The notes beneath the pieces were generated by a model that was not told the DNA's origin, made no database searches, and worked only from the letters and a program-made list of their open reading frames with translations. Positions 46,748 through 59,044 of a DNA stretch of 64,000 nucleotides are shown piece after piece. The DNA is from Cocos nucifera. Taxonomy: Eukaryota > Streptophyta > Magnoliopsida > Arecales > Arecaceae. Every line of letters starts with the position of its first letter. Within the stretch, counting starts at the first letter, position 1. Where the stretch lies: assembly GCA_006176705.1 (NCBI GenBank), contig QRFJ01003341.1, positions 62,001-126,000 of the forward strand. Reading direction: 5' to 3'. A program made the position numbers and the translations under genes.

Positions 46748-48890
46748 ATCATATGCCATAATGTCTCTACATCACTAACTGAATAGCCTAAAGTATCTTG
46801 CTTGGAACCTTTCTAGCAGATTGCTCCTACAATTAGGGTATAAGCCGACATTCTCTAGTTGTCATCTTGTTCTGACTAAAATTAAAACATCCACATGTTT
46901 TAAGTTAGCACTTTCATATTTGAGTCACTGGACCTTAGTATTTTTTTAATACTTAAGGATTGTCTATACAATCTTCTAGTGGTTCTCACTTGGTCAAATT
47001 GATATCTGCTCACTACCTCTAGTGAGTATACCATGTCTGGTCACGTACATGGAGAAATAAGATGATAGCTAAACCTTTATTCTTTGCAATGCTGGGATGT
47101 CAATCCCGATTAAGAGAAATTTATCCATAGACAACACAAGGAATAACACTACAGAACATTTTATCCAATTATAAATGGAGAATTTATCTTTGTTCATAAC
47201 AAAGGTATACGTTCAAAATGTATATTCTAATTCTGAGGTAATAGCCAAATGGGCTTTAATGTCTTTATCTTTCTGTCTGCACTACTCTGATCCTTTTGAA
47301 AATTCATTCACACCCAATAGATTTTATCCCTTCAGGTGAATCATTTAGTGTCCATACACTATTGATTTCCATGGACTTTAATTTGGATCATGTGGCTCCA
47401 AGCCACTTCTCAGAGTCAGATCACTACATTGTATCCCAATAGGTGATCAGATCCTTGTTGATCTCATCGAGCTCAACAGGATCCCCATCCCGGCCTTAGA
47501 TACTAAAGTATCTATCCAGCTAACATGGTACTATACCGGATCTTCTTAAAAGAAACACTTTAATGGGCTCCAGATTTGATTTGATCAAATCTGGTTCTGT
47601 AGGTTTACTAGATTACGTTGGTTCTTTTCTATCAGTCAAACTTCTCTGAGTTCAACTTGACAGGCATTAGTTTCTCCTCTAAGGAACTCCTTTCCAAAAA
47701 GAATACCCTACTGTTGATGAATATCTCATGTTCTTCAATATGGTAGAATTAATCACCATTAAATACCTATTGGACCAGTATCCAAGTTTATCTGTGTGGA
47801 AACCTATGACATAGGCCGACCAACCCGAAAATCGAAGGTAAAAGAGTCTAGGTCTGTGCCCAATCTATATTCCATATGGAGTCAATGCAATAGATTCACT
47901 CGGTATAAATTTTCAGAGCAAAAAAAATAGTCAGTAAAGCATAACCCTAAAATAGGCAGACAAGTGAACCCTATTATGGATTGAACCATGTCTAACAAAG
48001 TTTAATTTTCTTCTTTCAGATATACTGTGTTCCAAAAAGGAATCCACTGAGAGAGAATCCTATTCTCTCCTAGATATGTCACAAGCTTACTGGATAAGTA
48101 TTCACCTCCTCGATCTGATCAAAGAGTTCCAATGTTCTTTCTAGTTTGTTTTTCTTTTACATTATTAAATCATTTGAATATTTCAAATGATTCAAGCCAG
48201 ATGTACCCATGCCTAGCTAGGTCGTCTATAATGAAATACTAATATCTTTCTTTAGCACTTGAGTTCATAAGTCCACATACGTCACTATGTATGAGACTTA
48301 GAACTTTATCAGCTCCTTCATCTTTTTAAGTAAAAGGTGATTTTGTCATTTTTCCAAGAAGATAAGATTCATAGGCTATCAATGATTCACAAACATTGAT
48401 GTCAAGATTTTCCTCTCAAGTTAATCCATTTATCCTATTCTTGTCAAGATGACTAAGCCTATAATACTAAAGATAGATATCCATGACATAATCTAACTTG
48501 GGTGTGTACATTACACTTAACAAGCTATATAAATATTAAATATCATTTCTTTATTATTCATGTATTACTATAATATTATTCATAATAATATCACAACAAT
48601 CTCGTTTATTGATAAATGATAACCATTTCTGACCAAAAGGCCATCAGAGATCACATTTATCATAAATGATGGACAATAGTGACAATCACTCAAAATGATA
48701 TTTATTGAAAATAAGCTTGATAAATCCTAAAGCTAGGGTCCCCAATGTTCAGATATTTCTCACCATTTTTAAATATCCCACTTATAGTCTTTGTAATAAA
48801 TTGCATAAGACTATCGACATCTAATACCCATGTAGTAGAATTATTTATAGAGAAATTTTAAGGTGTTATCATATCACATCTTTAATGAGC
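46748..48890 (-). pseudogene. E2 pol remnant
   Basis: On the minus strand this reads protease, integrase, RT and the start of RNase H, all without long frames. Recognition is by nucleotide similarity to E1: the RNase H/RT part at 46748-47420, the linker near 47450-47640, integrase at about 47650-48430, and protease-linked sequence to 48890. RT has lost a block of about 230 bases near 47055 (the part with MKDLGEA in other copies) and a smaller one near 47240. It is the most decayed pol in the window. Confidence 0.65.
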
Positions 48891-49150
48891 AACTTTTGCT
48901 CCTTTCACTTGTTCAGCCTGTTATGGTCAAGTGAAGCAAGACAATTCTTCTTTCTATGATCCTGCTTCTAACATTAGAAGCACTATGCCTAGTTTGGGTT
49001 GACCTTGGACTAATTATTTTGACGGGGCTTAGAAGCTCCAGTACAAACCCATTCGTACTGCTGAACCAAATTCAACTTTCGATACTAATTATCGAAGTTG
49101 GATCCCATAAGTTATCATTGTTTAATAGTGATAGGAGCAATTAGGGTTTG
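48891..49150 (-). pseudogene. E2 gag remnant
   Basis: Only about 250 bases are left of gag. 48891-49030 resembles the nucleocapsid end of gag (element-strand counterpart of E3 34140-34250), and 49060-49135 resembles the gag start (GATCCAACTT, TTATCATTGTTTAA, GGAGCAAT blocks as at 55255-55300). The middle, about 0.7 kb, is deleted. The frame at 48956-49144 on the plus strand is antisense and not a gene. Confidence 0.6.
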
Positions 49151-51170
49151 CCTTAATTTAAGAAAATAGAACATCGACCTAAGTACATGAATTATATTAA
49201 GCCTAAAGACTTGGACTTTAGTCTAAAGATTCTTCCTCTATTTTATTCAAATTGGAAGCCTCTACCTTCAATTCGGAGAATTATTTTAATTTCCTAGTAG
49301 GTACTAGAATCCATATAGATTGTACACGAGCCCAACTTTGGTTGGCCAATCTATATATATCTAAGGATAAATTCATAACCAATTATTTTTTTAAATAATT
49401 TCTAGTAATTTAATTTTACCCCAGAAACCTAATCAGTAGGCTTTGGCCTCTACTGTAAGGATCCGGTAAGGTCCAACCATTAACATGACTATACTTGGTG
49501 CATTTAACCAACGAATGATTAGATCCAACTTTGGTTGGCCAACCTAACCACCATTAGAGAGACACATCCAAGTTGTCATATGATGAATGATAATTTCATT
49601 AGTCAACAAGCACCAGGCCTTTGGGCCTCCAATGATTATCGAGTTAGTAGACCCATTATCAATCACCTTAATAGGAGGCTATGACTTGGTTATCCCCATA
49701 ACTTTATCATTTTAAGAATCTAATAATTTTAGAGGATTTAAATTATTAGTGATTTAAGAATAGAAAGGATATGGATCAATTTGCTCCCATTGACTTCATC
49801 AAGTCAGGTCCTCCCACTGACTTCACAAATCTCTGATGAGAATTAGGATCAATTTTGAACCATGGGCACCTATATCAGTCTCACTAAATGAAATCAGTCT
49901 TACTAATTTTCTATGTGATATTGGTTAGCTTGAATCAATAAGCAACCTAATCAAAATCAGATTAACCACATTGGTCAGATAAGTGAGATCAGTGGGAGGG
50001 TCTACCAAGGCTTGCTTTAGACACCATAAAAAATGGCCAGGTAAGTGGGCTGTCAATTAAAAACCATCGGTCTAGAATATTAGACTTACCTTAGACACCA
50101 ATTAATTTGTTAGTTTTGATTTGGTCTGTCTAAAGACTTGGACTCGACCACTGAGCCACGATCAGATCCATTTGTTAGATATATGGACTTTGATCAACTA
50201 CAACTATTGAATTGATCTATAGAAAAGAAATGACCTAATCTTAATTAACTATTAATTAGGTTTGACCAATTTCTTAACTAAGTCCATATTTAATCTAACC
50301 CTAGGTCTAACCCAGTTAATGACCTGATCAAAACTAACCCATTTAACCTTTAACCCAAGTTTTATGAAATTGTCTTAAGATCTTCAAATCACAAACCTAG
50401 ATTTTAAACAATCACTTAATTCTCAATTAAGTTCAAAGTTTGGATTTATGAAACCTCAAAACTAGTTTTTGATTTTATTATTTAAAATATTTTTAAATTA
50501 TAAATAATTTACATTGAATCATATTCAATATATGATTTTAGATCTAATTTATTTCATTATTTAGATCATGTCCTAGGGTTTCGAATCTAGGATTTTACAG
50601 AAAGTAAGTTCTTAATTTAAATTCTATAAAATAAATATATCATATATATACATTCTAGATTTAAAATAAAAATTACATATCAATATATGCAATAAGAGGA
50701 TCTAGATCTAAACATAAAATGCATCATGTGGATCAGATCATAAATTATTTAAAATTAGATTTAAAATCTAAAAATAAATCATAAATCACTTTAGATCTCA
50801 TCTAACATATTTATGACTTAGGTTTCTTGGATCAGCATATACTAGAACAATCTTTTCACTGTAAGAGATAAACCTTACAGCACGACAACCTTATGGCAGT
50901 ATGTGCAATCCTAATATTGTTTAGATCTAATCTAAAATATCTATTTAATTTTAGATTTAAATCAAAAAATTAAATCATAAATTTTCTTAGATCTAATTTA
51001 AATTATTCATGATTCAGATTCAGATCAGCACATACTAGGACAATCTTTTCATTGTAAGGCGTTAACCTTACAACAGAACAACCTTATGATAGTATGTGCG
51101 ATCTTTAATTAATTTTAATTTTTAGATTTAATCTAATATAAATATGATCATGTTATAAAAGAACCTAGAT
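49151..51170 (-). other. E2 leader
   Basis: A 2 kb leader between gag and PBS on the minus strand, related to the E3 leader. It holds the leader module in two tandem units (49985-50100): GGTGTCTAAGGTAAGT (50099-50084), TGGTTTTTAATTG, CACTTACCTGGCC (50047-50035), then GGTGTCTAAAGCAAGC and a CTCACTTATCTG form. Two hairpin-forming segments lie near the PBS (50835-50906, 51028-51099). No open frame of interest. Confidence 0.65.
51028..51099 (-). other. Nested hairpin in the E2 leader, copy next to PBS
   Basis: Outer arms GCACATACTA (51028-51037) and TAGTATGTGC (51090-51099) are perfect 10-base inverted copies. Inner arms TTGTAAGG (51052-51059) and CCTTACAA (51066-51073) are perfect 8-base copies around a six-base loop. 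A second, slightly decayed version lies at 50835-50906. Confidence 0.7.
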
Positions 51171-51182
51171 GCTCTGATACCA
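51171..51182 (-). other. Primer binding site of E2
   Basis: GCTCTGATACCA on the plus strand is TGGTATCAGAGC on the element strand, one base from the LTR at 51184. Confidence 0.9.
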
Positions 51183-51183
51183 C

Positions 51184-54059
51184 TGTTAAGAAACATGCAA
51201 GGTTTCATGCATAGATTTCAAATTTTTTTTGAAATATAGAAAAGCTGAAGACATAGATTAAACTATTTAATCTACGACATGCATGTAATCAAATTATAAA
51301 ATCTTACATCAAGGATCTATAATATATTATGATATACACATAAATCTAAAATTAAATTAATCATAAGTGGTATTGATCATATCAATACCTAGATCAAGAA
51401 CAATTTTAGATCTAACCCTAGATCGCATCTAGGTCACCAAGAGATCAGATCTCTTATCTTTGTATGGATCGAGAACTCGACGGTTGAATTCGTTGTTGCC
51501 TTTGGAGCCGCACAAGCATCCAACCTCTATAGATGATCCATACGAACCTACAATACAGATCGAAGGTTCGTCGAACGAAGATCTGCTTGAAGTGCTAGCT
51601 TCTCGCGGATCCCTCTTGATGGTTAATCAAATATATGTTCTTTGGATCTCTTGGATACTCCAAGAGATGAAGAACATGATGAGGAATAAGGGAGGAATCC
51701 AATCCTTGGATCTTCAATAAATCAGAAAATAAAATCAAGAAAAAATAAATGCTAAGAGAAGATAAATCTTCTCCATCAGGACATCAATGGTTAATGTCCT
51801 GAAAACATATCTATGCTAGGATAAGAGAAGACCTTCTCCTCTAGGATTTTTCATAAGTTCCTAGATCTAAGATTTTTTATCTTATTCATACAAAATTTCC
51901 ACAAAAATTGAAGAGGAAAGGTTCTCCAAGAAACCCTAAGAGAAGATCATTCTTCTCTTCTCCTTCTCTCATCAGGACATGATCAGATCATGTCCAAAAT
52001 ATTAACACCATGCCCCAATAACTTGGAGCACTCATATCCACACCCAAATCCTCTCTCTCTCTCTCAAATTTTTATCATATAAAAATCATAAATAAAATAG
52101 GAAGAGAGAAATATAAAAGAAAAATATAAGAGAAGATAATCTTCTCTTACCTTGTCTCTTCAAGACATCAATCTTTGATGTCTTAATTGAGGGCTCTTCC
52201 CCAAGAATCTTGGCACCACAAATCCTCCATGCCTTCTCTTTCTTCTCCTCTAATTTTTTATAATTTTTCTAGGATTTATCACATCCTCTAACCATCTTAA
52301 AGGAGATGCCCCTTTTTACTGCAAGACTAGGTCAAAACCTAGTCAAAGGGGGAACTTCTATGGGGTGTACAACTCTTGGATGCCCCTCCCACTTATTTTT
52401 CATGTAACCACTGATTCTCATGCACAAAACAAAGGGAAAAAGGGGTGGAATACAAAAGGAGGGCATGGGTAGAGGAATCCAAAATAAGAAGGAAAAGATT
52501 TGGTCAAAGGAGACTCTTCCAAGTAGGAAACAAATCCCAAACTCTTTCTAGTTTTGACCAAGTCAAAACAAACTCCCAAAAATCTAAATTAGTGGGGTGT
52601 CGAGAAGCTCTTAGGCATGGGAAATTATACATAAACCTCAGAAAAAAAATAGGTGGGCATGGGCTTTCTTAGGTGCAAGAGAAAGAGAGCGAGTCCCAGT
52701 CCAACTGGGACTCCTCTTGTTTGACTAGATCAAAATTATTTTAAATCTAATTTAAATATTATTTAAATTAGATTAAATATAATCCAATTAAGAGTGATTT
52801 TAGTCCAAGTAGAAGCTCAATTAAATTAAATTAAATCAAGATTTAAATCTAATTTAAATGCTAAATCAATTAGGTGAACCCAAGTTCTAGTCAAATAAGG
52901 AATTATTCTTCTCTTGAAATTGGCTTATCCAATAAATCAATTAGACTTAATCTAATTAAATTCAAACTAATTATAATTGAATCTAATTCAATTAGGCTTG
53001 ATCTCAGCCTGATTGCTCAATCAAATTGAGCCAATTAGCAATCTAATTGCTAATCGATCCTCCTGCAACACTTACATTAGGTCAAATATCAATCGCATTG
53101 AATGTTTGACCTCGAAATAATTCTTAATCATCGATTAACCATCCAATCAAGTTACATGCTCTAATGTGTGTGACCTCATAGGTTCGAACCTAAGTTGGTA
53201 GTACAAAAACTAATTTTTGTATCAATCGAAGTTACCATCTAGCAATGGTTCCCGACGTCCAGATAGATCGAATGTATGCAAAGCAACATTCTTAGAACCC
53301 TGGCCCATGGTTACTGTATAATTCATTTCTTTAACCAATAATGCTCAAGATGACTTTGAGTATGCTATCAGCACTCATACAAGTCATTGCTATTGTGTCT
53401 CAAAATTTTGCAAATCTCGTGACACCTCACGAGGATTACTAAGGCTTAGGTTTTGCTAAATTGAAACACAGTGAGTCATTCTCTTCTTGAAGTTAATCAA
53501 GAGTGGTCAATCCCATCTTGACTCACACACCGACTTTACAAGTACTTGACTGTACTCAAAAATCTTTCGAATCTATATTAGAAATATAGATAGTCTGGAA
53601 CCAAAGTACAGTGAGTTGCTTGCAAGTCACCATGGTGATTTTATCAGGTCGAAGAGATACTTATATTCATCAGTCTTAGCTAGCTACTCTTGATAGTAGA
53701 GTGCTACATTGATCACATTCAGTGTAGATGTACTCCTACATCTCACCTAAATGTATCTTCACACCACTTGGTTATGAGGACAACCAATGCATATGGCATA
53801 CAACGACCTACACTCGATAAGTTATCATTCTTGTTAATAATTTATCATTTAGTTGTGAATAATTTAAGAACCATCCAATAAATCCATCTTTATCGATTGA
53901 TTGTGGTTCTAAGAACTACATCATAATTTAGGAGTTTATTTAAGGAAGATAGAACTTTTATGATGAACCAACCAAATAACTATTATTATTAGATAATTTA
54001 TATACTAATTTCAATCATCTACCACTTAGATGATTGGCTTTAGGATATATTTTCTAATA
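51184..54059 (-). repeat. 5' LTR of E2
   Basis: 2876 bases; on the plus strand TGTTAAGAAACATGC to ATTTTCTAATA. It aligns along its length to 9276-12143. Frames at 51460-51720, 52445-52672 and 53690-53881 are not recognised genes; the first two have counterparts in the other LTR only as decayed sequence. Confidence 0.85.
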
Positions 54060-55313
54060 AATAAATAAATATCATTATTCAATTATCCAACACAAATTGT
54101 AACACCATTCAAAATGATATTATAATTTTTTTTATTGAAAATTGATAACTGTTCTTAGCCTAAAGATCTGCAGAAACAATATTCAATAAAAAATTTGGAT
54201 AGAAGTGACATTCACTAAGAACAACTTTATAAGAATTGATTACAAGGTTCATGGTTCCTAAAGCTAGAACTAGAACTTATCTTCCATCTCCAACATTCAG
54301 GAACCTCTCACCTTCATCAAATCTCCTACTGACCTATAAATCCTATATTGAATTATAAATATGATAAGGGCTTCCAGTATCTAATACCCATGCAGTAATA
54401 TCACATATTAAGAAGTTGCAAGGTGTTATCATATAATTATCTTGCCCAGCAATAGCTTGCTTCTTCCTTGGCCTGTTCGGATCTAGGGAGGCAATGTATT
54501 GTTGATAATTTCTCTTTCAGTGCTCCTACTTCTTGCAAAAAAAGCATTCTATCTGGCTCTAGTCAGGCTTACGCTTCTTGGTCTGACCTTGTGCATTCAT
54601 CACGGTATGAGGCTGCACCTTTTTGTTCTTCTTCTTCTTCTTCTTCTTCTTCTTCTCTTTCTTAAAGGGTCAACGATTAGAAGAAGACCCTCCCACTACA
54701 TTCATCGTCTCCTTATGGAGCTGGTGATCCTTTTCAAAGTTCTACAGCAACCTCAATAAACCATGGTAGTTTATTGCAGGCTTTATCATTCAGAAATGAG
54801 TAAAGAAAGGAAGGAAGAACTTAGGCAAAGAATTAAGAATCGTATCCTTCCTAAGCTATTCGTGTAGGAAAAAGCCCAGCTTACTCATGCACTCAATTAT
54901 CTCGATCATGTACAATACATGATCGATGACTAAGATCCCATTTCTCATTCGAGCATTGAAAATGGCATAATTAGTCTTGTGCCTCTCAACATCGTTAGGC
55001 ATGCCAAAGGAGTCATTCAACATTTAAAACATCTCTTGAGGCTGGACATTTTCAAACCTACGGCTAAATTCATCATTCATTACCACCAGCATGATGCATT
55101 GAATGATGGTGCGGTCGTTGAGCCACTCTGATAAGTGTCTCAGACTGCTCCTCTAGCATTCGGAGCTGGCTTCTCAGGTGTTGGATTAGTCAATACATAT
55201 AAGATCCGCTCATGCTCTAGGATGATTTTCAAGTTTTGATATCAGCTATCAAAGTTGGATCCCATTAATTTATCATTATCTAACAATGATTGGAGCGACA
55301 AGGTAGTAGCCAT
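54060..55313 (-). pseudogene. E1-type gag and protease start (right-hand piece)
   Basis: On the minus strand gag starts at ATG 55313-55311 (MATTLSLQSLL-type start with the matching LDNDKLMGSNF region) and runs to the Lys-rich stretch at 54657-54626 and the zinc knuckle near 54550. It continues into protease (AWVLDTGSPYHIYN, 54400-54350) and the region before integrase (to 54060). Single-base changes break the frame many times. It is a COP2-type gag like that of E3. Content overlaps E1 8961-9275 by about 260 bases at roughly 85% identity, so it is either E1 with a duplication or a second copy of the family. Confidence 0.7.
54626..54657 (+). repeat. (TTC)n microsatellite
   Basis: About ten TTC triplets; on the minus strand they encode the Lys-rich linker of gag before the zinc knuckle. 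E3 has a shorter, mixed Lys-coding stretch at the same place. Confidence 0.9.
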
Positions 55314-55685
55314 TTCTACATTAAGAAAAATCAAACCTAATAGTATATGAATTATTAATTCTAAAGGCTTGGACTTTAGTCTAAAAGTCCTTCCACTATT
55401 TTATTCGAACTGATAGCCTTTATCTCCAATTCGAGAAATTACTTTAATTCCTTAGTGGATACTAAAATCCACACAAACTATACATGAGCCCAACTTTGGT
55501 TGGTCAATCCATGTGCATCTATGGATAGGTTCATAACCAATTATTTCTCTAAACAATCTAGTATTAATTTTTCAAAACAATAGTAGCTTTGACTCTTTAG
55601 ATTCGATTAGGTCCAATTTTAACATACCAATCTGATCTGATCAAAAAAATCAGCCCACTTGCTAGCCAATGCTTAGGCAAGTTAT
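55314..55685 (-). other. E1-type leader end, insertion site of E8
   Basis: Leader sequence upstream of the gag ATG on the minus strand, matching E3 30560-30859 and 33156-33404. On the element strand it ends GATTTTTCTTAATGTAG and then AAATG, again an acceptor-like site (AG at 55317-55316) just before the start codon. GTTAT at 55681-55685 is the left E8 target-site copy; its partner is beyond the window. Confidence 0.65.
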
Positions 55686-57010
55686 TGTTAGATATATGTG
55701 CCCTAGAAGCCAGAATTGGCTGACACTTGTAATACACTTCTAGGGGCAAAATTGTAATTTTGACTATAATTAATGAAATGGGTTATTTTCTATCACACAT
55801 GTGTATTTAGTGTCTGTGATACATCCTTTGAGTTAATGGTAATGATAATTCATATTTTCAAGAGTTGAAAATTTAAGACATGAATAATCATTATTAACTC
55901 ATAAACAGCTCCCGACCATAGGATCATCACGAGGATGGTGATTGATCCGGAAGGTTGGTGTACGATCGCTTCTCTTTAGTAGATGAGTCTTGAGTCTACG
56001 GTGTGGAGACACCGGAGCGAGAGTACAGGTACTCGTTAGAGAACGAGGGCACTGAGCGTGACCACCTCGAGTAGTCATTAGGGAAGTCTACCTTCTCGTC
56101 AATGACTGACTCGATGCTGCAGTAGTGTGTCTGGTTCTTTGACCTGAGATGCATCGGCAGTTCACCTTGAGGGTGTTATAGTTTGACTACACCATTACTC
56201 GGTCTCCTAGCCATATGGAACCCTGAGGTGTATGTTGGCTATAGACATGTTCATTGTAGGAACTGGATTGCATCAAGATGGGATCTATCTACCTCGGTGG
56301 TAGAGGAGTAGCCCTATGATGATCATGAGAATCAAGTCCAGAAATCCATGGCCATGGTAGAGTGAAATAATAGAAAGAGTTTCTATTTAGATTTTCACAT
56401 TGGACTCGAATCGAATGATTACATCATATGACAGAGACTAGGGTTTGACGAGTTCACCTTAACCCTAATCTGATCGGGGCTCAAGATAGAAGAACTGAAT
56501 CACACAGGTAGCTGCACCAAGAGGTTCGCATTCAGCTCTGATGGGTTGCCACCATATACTGCTAGGTGTCACTGGTGGATTTTGGGAGCAATTAGAATGA
56601 TTTAGATGATCGATCATTCTAGCTGTTCGAATCAGAAGAGTTCTGATCCATCGAAAGGAGTTTCGATGATGTCTATGATAGAGATCATGACATATCCCAT
56701 TACCATACAGAACTGAACCTAACTGGGTCACACAAACAAGGGTTTGAATCTGGTGATCATCAATTGAACTGATCTAGTTCAATTGATCTGAATGAGATTC
56801 AATTAGGTTCAAGGAAATCGTGCTAGCACTCGATTGAACCTAACGTTCTTCTTTTACTATCATAAATAAGTTGTCCTGACTGAGCCAAAGGAGTTTGTGC
56901 TCAATCAGAGGCCTTCATATGGTCTGACTGGAGGTTGTCCAAGTCAGAATAGGTTGTCTTATTTGTAAGACATTACCTGCCATTTTTGGTCACCTGCCAT
57001 TTCTTGTTCT

Positions 57011-57077
57011 TTGACTTTGGTCAAAAGTCTACCTTTGACTGGTCAAACGTTGACCATTGACCCTTTGACTTTTGACC
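57011..57077 (+). promoter_or_regulatory. W-box cluster in the E8 5' LTR
   Basis: Eight TTGAC[CT] cores in 67 bases, identical to E6 32184-32250. WRKY factors, which respond to wounding and pathogen signals, bind this core. In E5, the same place (about 21065-21090) has lost most of the cores. Confidence 0.6.
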
Positions 57078-57386
57078 ACATGTCATGCACCTATTGGAGA
57101 GCTGGTGGGGGCTTGTCCCCCTGCCAGAACCTGGCAAGGAGAAGGGCGCACGCCAAGGGTGGCGTGAGCCCAAGTAGGAGGCGCCTAGGAGTCCTTGTTG
57201 GACAAGGACTCCACCTCCCTTTAGGATTCCAATCAGAGTTCTACTAAGAATCCAGTTTGACTGGTCTTAGGCGCCCTCTAAGGAGGAATCCAGGGGTCTC
57301 TTTTTCAACCAATCAGATTTAGATCTGATTTCACAAAGGGTTGTGATTGGTTGAGAGGAAGAGGAGTTGGATCACAAGCTTAGGTC

Positions 57387-57394
57387 TATAAATA
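57387..57394 (+). promoter_or_regulatory. TATA box of E8
   Basis: TATAAATA with ACCAATCAG at about 57307 and TGATTGGTTG at about 57344 upstream. The R region should start about 30 bases downstream, near 57420. Confidence 0.65.
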
Positions 57395-57979
57395 AGACCC
57401 TGCGCCCAACCCTAATTCCTAAGTGAAAGTCTTAATTGAAAGAGATTTCCCACGTCCAAGGCTGCCTCTCCCCTCCTTCTCCACGCCATACTCTCTTCTC
57501 CCCTTGCTCTCCACGTCCAAAAGTGTTTTGGACTTAGTTTGGTGCGATTCAGATCAAGGAAAGGCGATCAAAAGCAAGAAGGCTGCGCTGCTGCAAAAGG
57601 ACGACTGCAGATCTTCAAAAGAGTTTTGAAGATCCTCCAGATCAGATCCAGATCTGATTTTTGGAGGTGTGATAGAGAAGAAGAGGTTCTCCAGATCCAA
57701 CCCGAGTGGATACCGGTAGAGGCCAGGCGCTTGCGTGGCTAAGATCCAGAACCTTCCGCTGCAATCAGGATCATCTACAGGGTAATAGGATTACCCAAAT
57801 CAGGTAAATTAAATTAGATTTAATTTATCTTATTTTATTTTATTTATTAAAATAATAAGAATCAGATCTGAAACATATCAAGATCTGATTAAGATCAAGA
57901 GAAAATTTTTTGAAATATATCTCTTGATCTAATCAGATCTGGACGAACCTGGACCGGGAAATCAGGATTTCCCTTCAAC

Positions 57980-57992
57980 TGGTATCAGAGCC
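57980..57992 (+). other. Primer binding site of E8
   Basis: TGGTATCAGAGCC abuts the 5' LTR; it is complementary to the 3' end of initiator Met tRNA, as in E2 and E3. Confidence 0.9.
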
Positions 57993-58550
57993 ATGGTTCT
58001 AAAATTGTTTAGATCTGATTTTAATTTTATTTTAATTAAAAATAATGTGATTTCAGATGTCACATGAGATGTGATCAGATCTGAAATCAGAAAAATTAAA
58101 ATTAAATGATTTGGATCTAAGAACATGAAGATATGCATGACTAGTTCTAGAATAGAATAGTTCTATAGAATAGTTTTGCATGTCTTTGATTTAATATGAT
58201 TAAATCATATTTTAGATCTTCTTATTTACTGTTTTCTGATATTATAAGTGTTATAATAACATCTGATAAACAGCAAATAAAAATTATTTAATTTTAAATA
58301 TCATATGAGATATGATAGATGCATGACTAGACTAGTTGTAGAATAGTTCTACATAATTGTCTAGATTAGAATTTATTTTGATTAGATCAATTTAAATCTA
58401 ATTTTTTAGATTATTATGTGATAATTTAGATCTGAAAACATGCATGATTATGATACATGAGATGTATGCAAAATATGCCTTGATTAGATCTAAATTTGTA
58501 TATGAGATATATGATATAGATCTATAACTGTTTTGTAGATTTACATGTTC

Positions 58551-58675
58551 CTGATTAAGGCGTTCCTCTTGGCCGTCCGGTCATAAGAACGAAGAAGGGT
58601 TTAAAGGCCCTCTCTTCCCATTCGATGGGGTGTTCTTATGACGTGTAGGGGTGCTGCGTGTTCGTCCTTAATCAG
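58551..58675 (+). other. Nested hairpin in the E8 leader
   Basis: Three nested perfect stems: CTGATTAAGG (58551-58560) with CCTTAATCAG (58666-58675); GTCATAAGAAC (58580-58590) with GTTCTTATGAC (58632-58642); and CCCAT (58617-58621) with ATGGG (58625-58629) around TCG. In retroviruses and other LTR elements such leader structures often serve packaging or dimerisation; that role here is inference. Confidence 0.75.
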
Positions 58676-59044
58676 AAACCCAAAACTTACTTTCTGCAAA
58701 ACCCTAGATCCTGAAACCCTAGGATTTATTGTGCATATTTTGTTTATGAACCCAACTTAATTAAGAATTAAGTTTATGGAATATTAATTAGGTCTAAAAT
58801 TGAGAATTTCAGATCTAAGACATATTCATAATACTGGGTTCGGGCTTGGGTAGCTCAATTAGGTCTAAGCGGTTGATCAAACCGAATCAAGAGTTGGTTA
58901 GATGGGATCAACAATGCTTAAATTGACCAGCCTAATAGGATTAAGTCTGGGTCAAGATCGAGTCACGATCAAGCAAGACCTAATTAGGCTCAGAGGTTAG
59001 AGTCTGGATTGTAGGCTAACCCAATTGGTTCTGACTCAACAATT

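Larger units (their letters stand above)
9276..54059 (-). mobile_element. E2 (COP3 family Ty1/copia), split by E3
   Basis: Two similar LTRs, 9276-12143 and 51184-54059, bound an interior that reads on the minus strand: PBS (51182-51171), leader, a remnant of gag, pol, then PPT (12155-12144). The interior is cut at 12443/46748 by E3, whose GCAGC duplication restores the pol sequence exactly. Without E3 the element is about 10.5 kb. The LTRs are about 88% identical where I compared them, so E2 is old. It has lost most of gag and parts of RT. The outer flanks do not carry matching 5-base duplications (TCAAC left, AATAA right). Confidence 0.8.
55686..57979 (+). repeat. 5' LTR of E8
   Basis: 2294 bases, TGTTAGATATATG to CCCTTCAAC, directly followed by the PBS. 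E6 ends CAACA, so the final A is missing here or absorbed at the junction. It holds the W-box cluster, a CCAAT-rich stretch and the TATA box. It is about 99.4% like E6 by my count of differences. Confidence 0.95.

Noticed and set aside
57980..57992. TGGTATCAGAGCC and similar sites as possible tRNA gene ends
   Set aside because: Only 12-17 bases match, no tRNA body is present, and each site abuts an LTR: they are primer binding sites.
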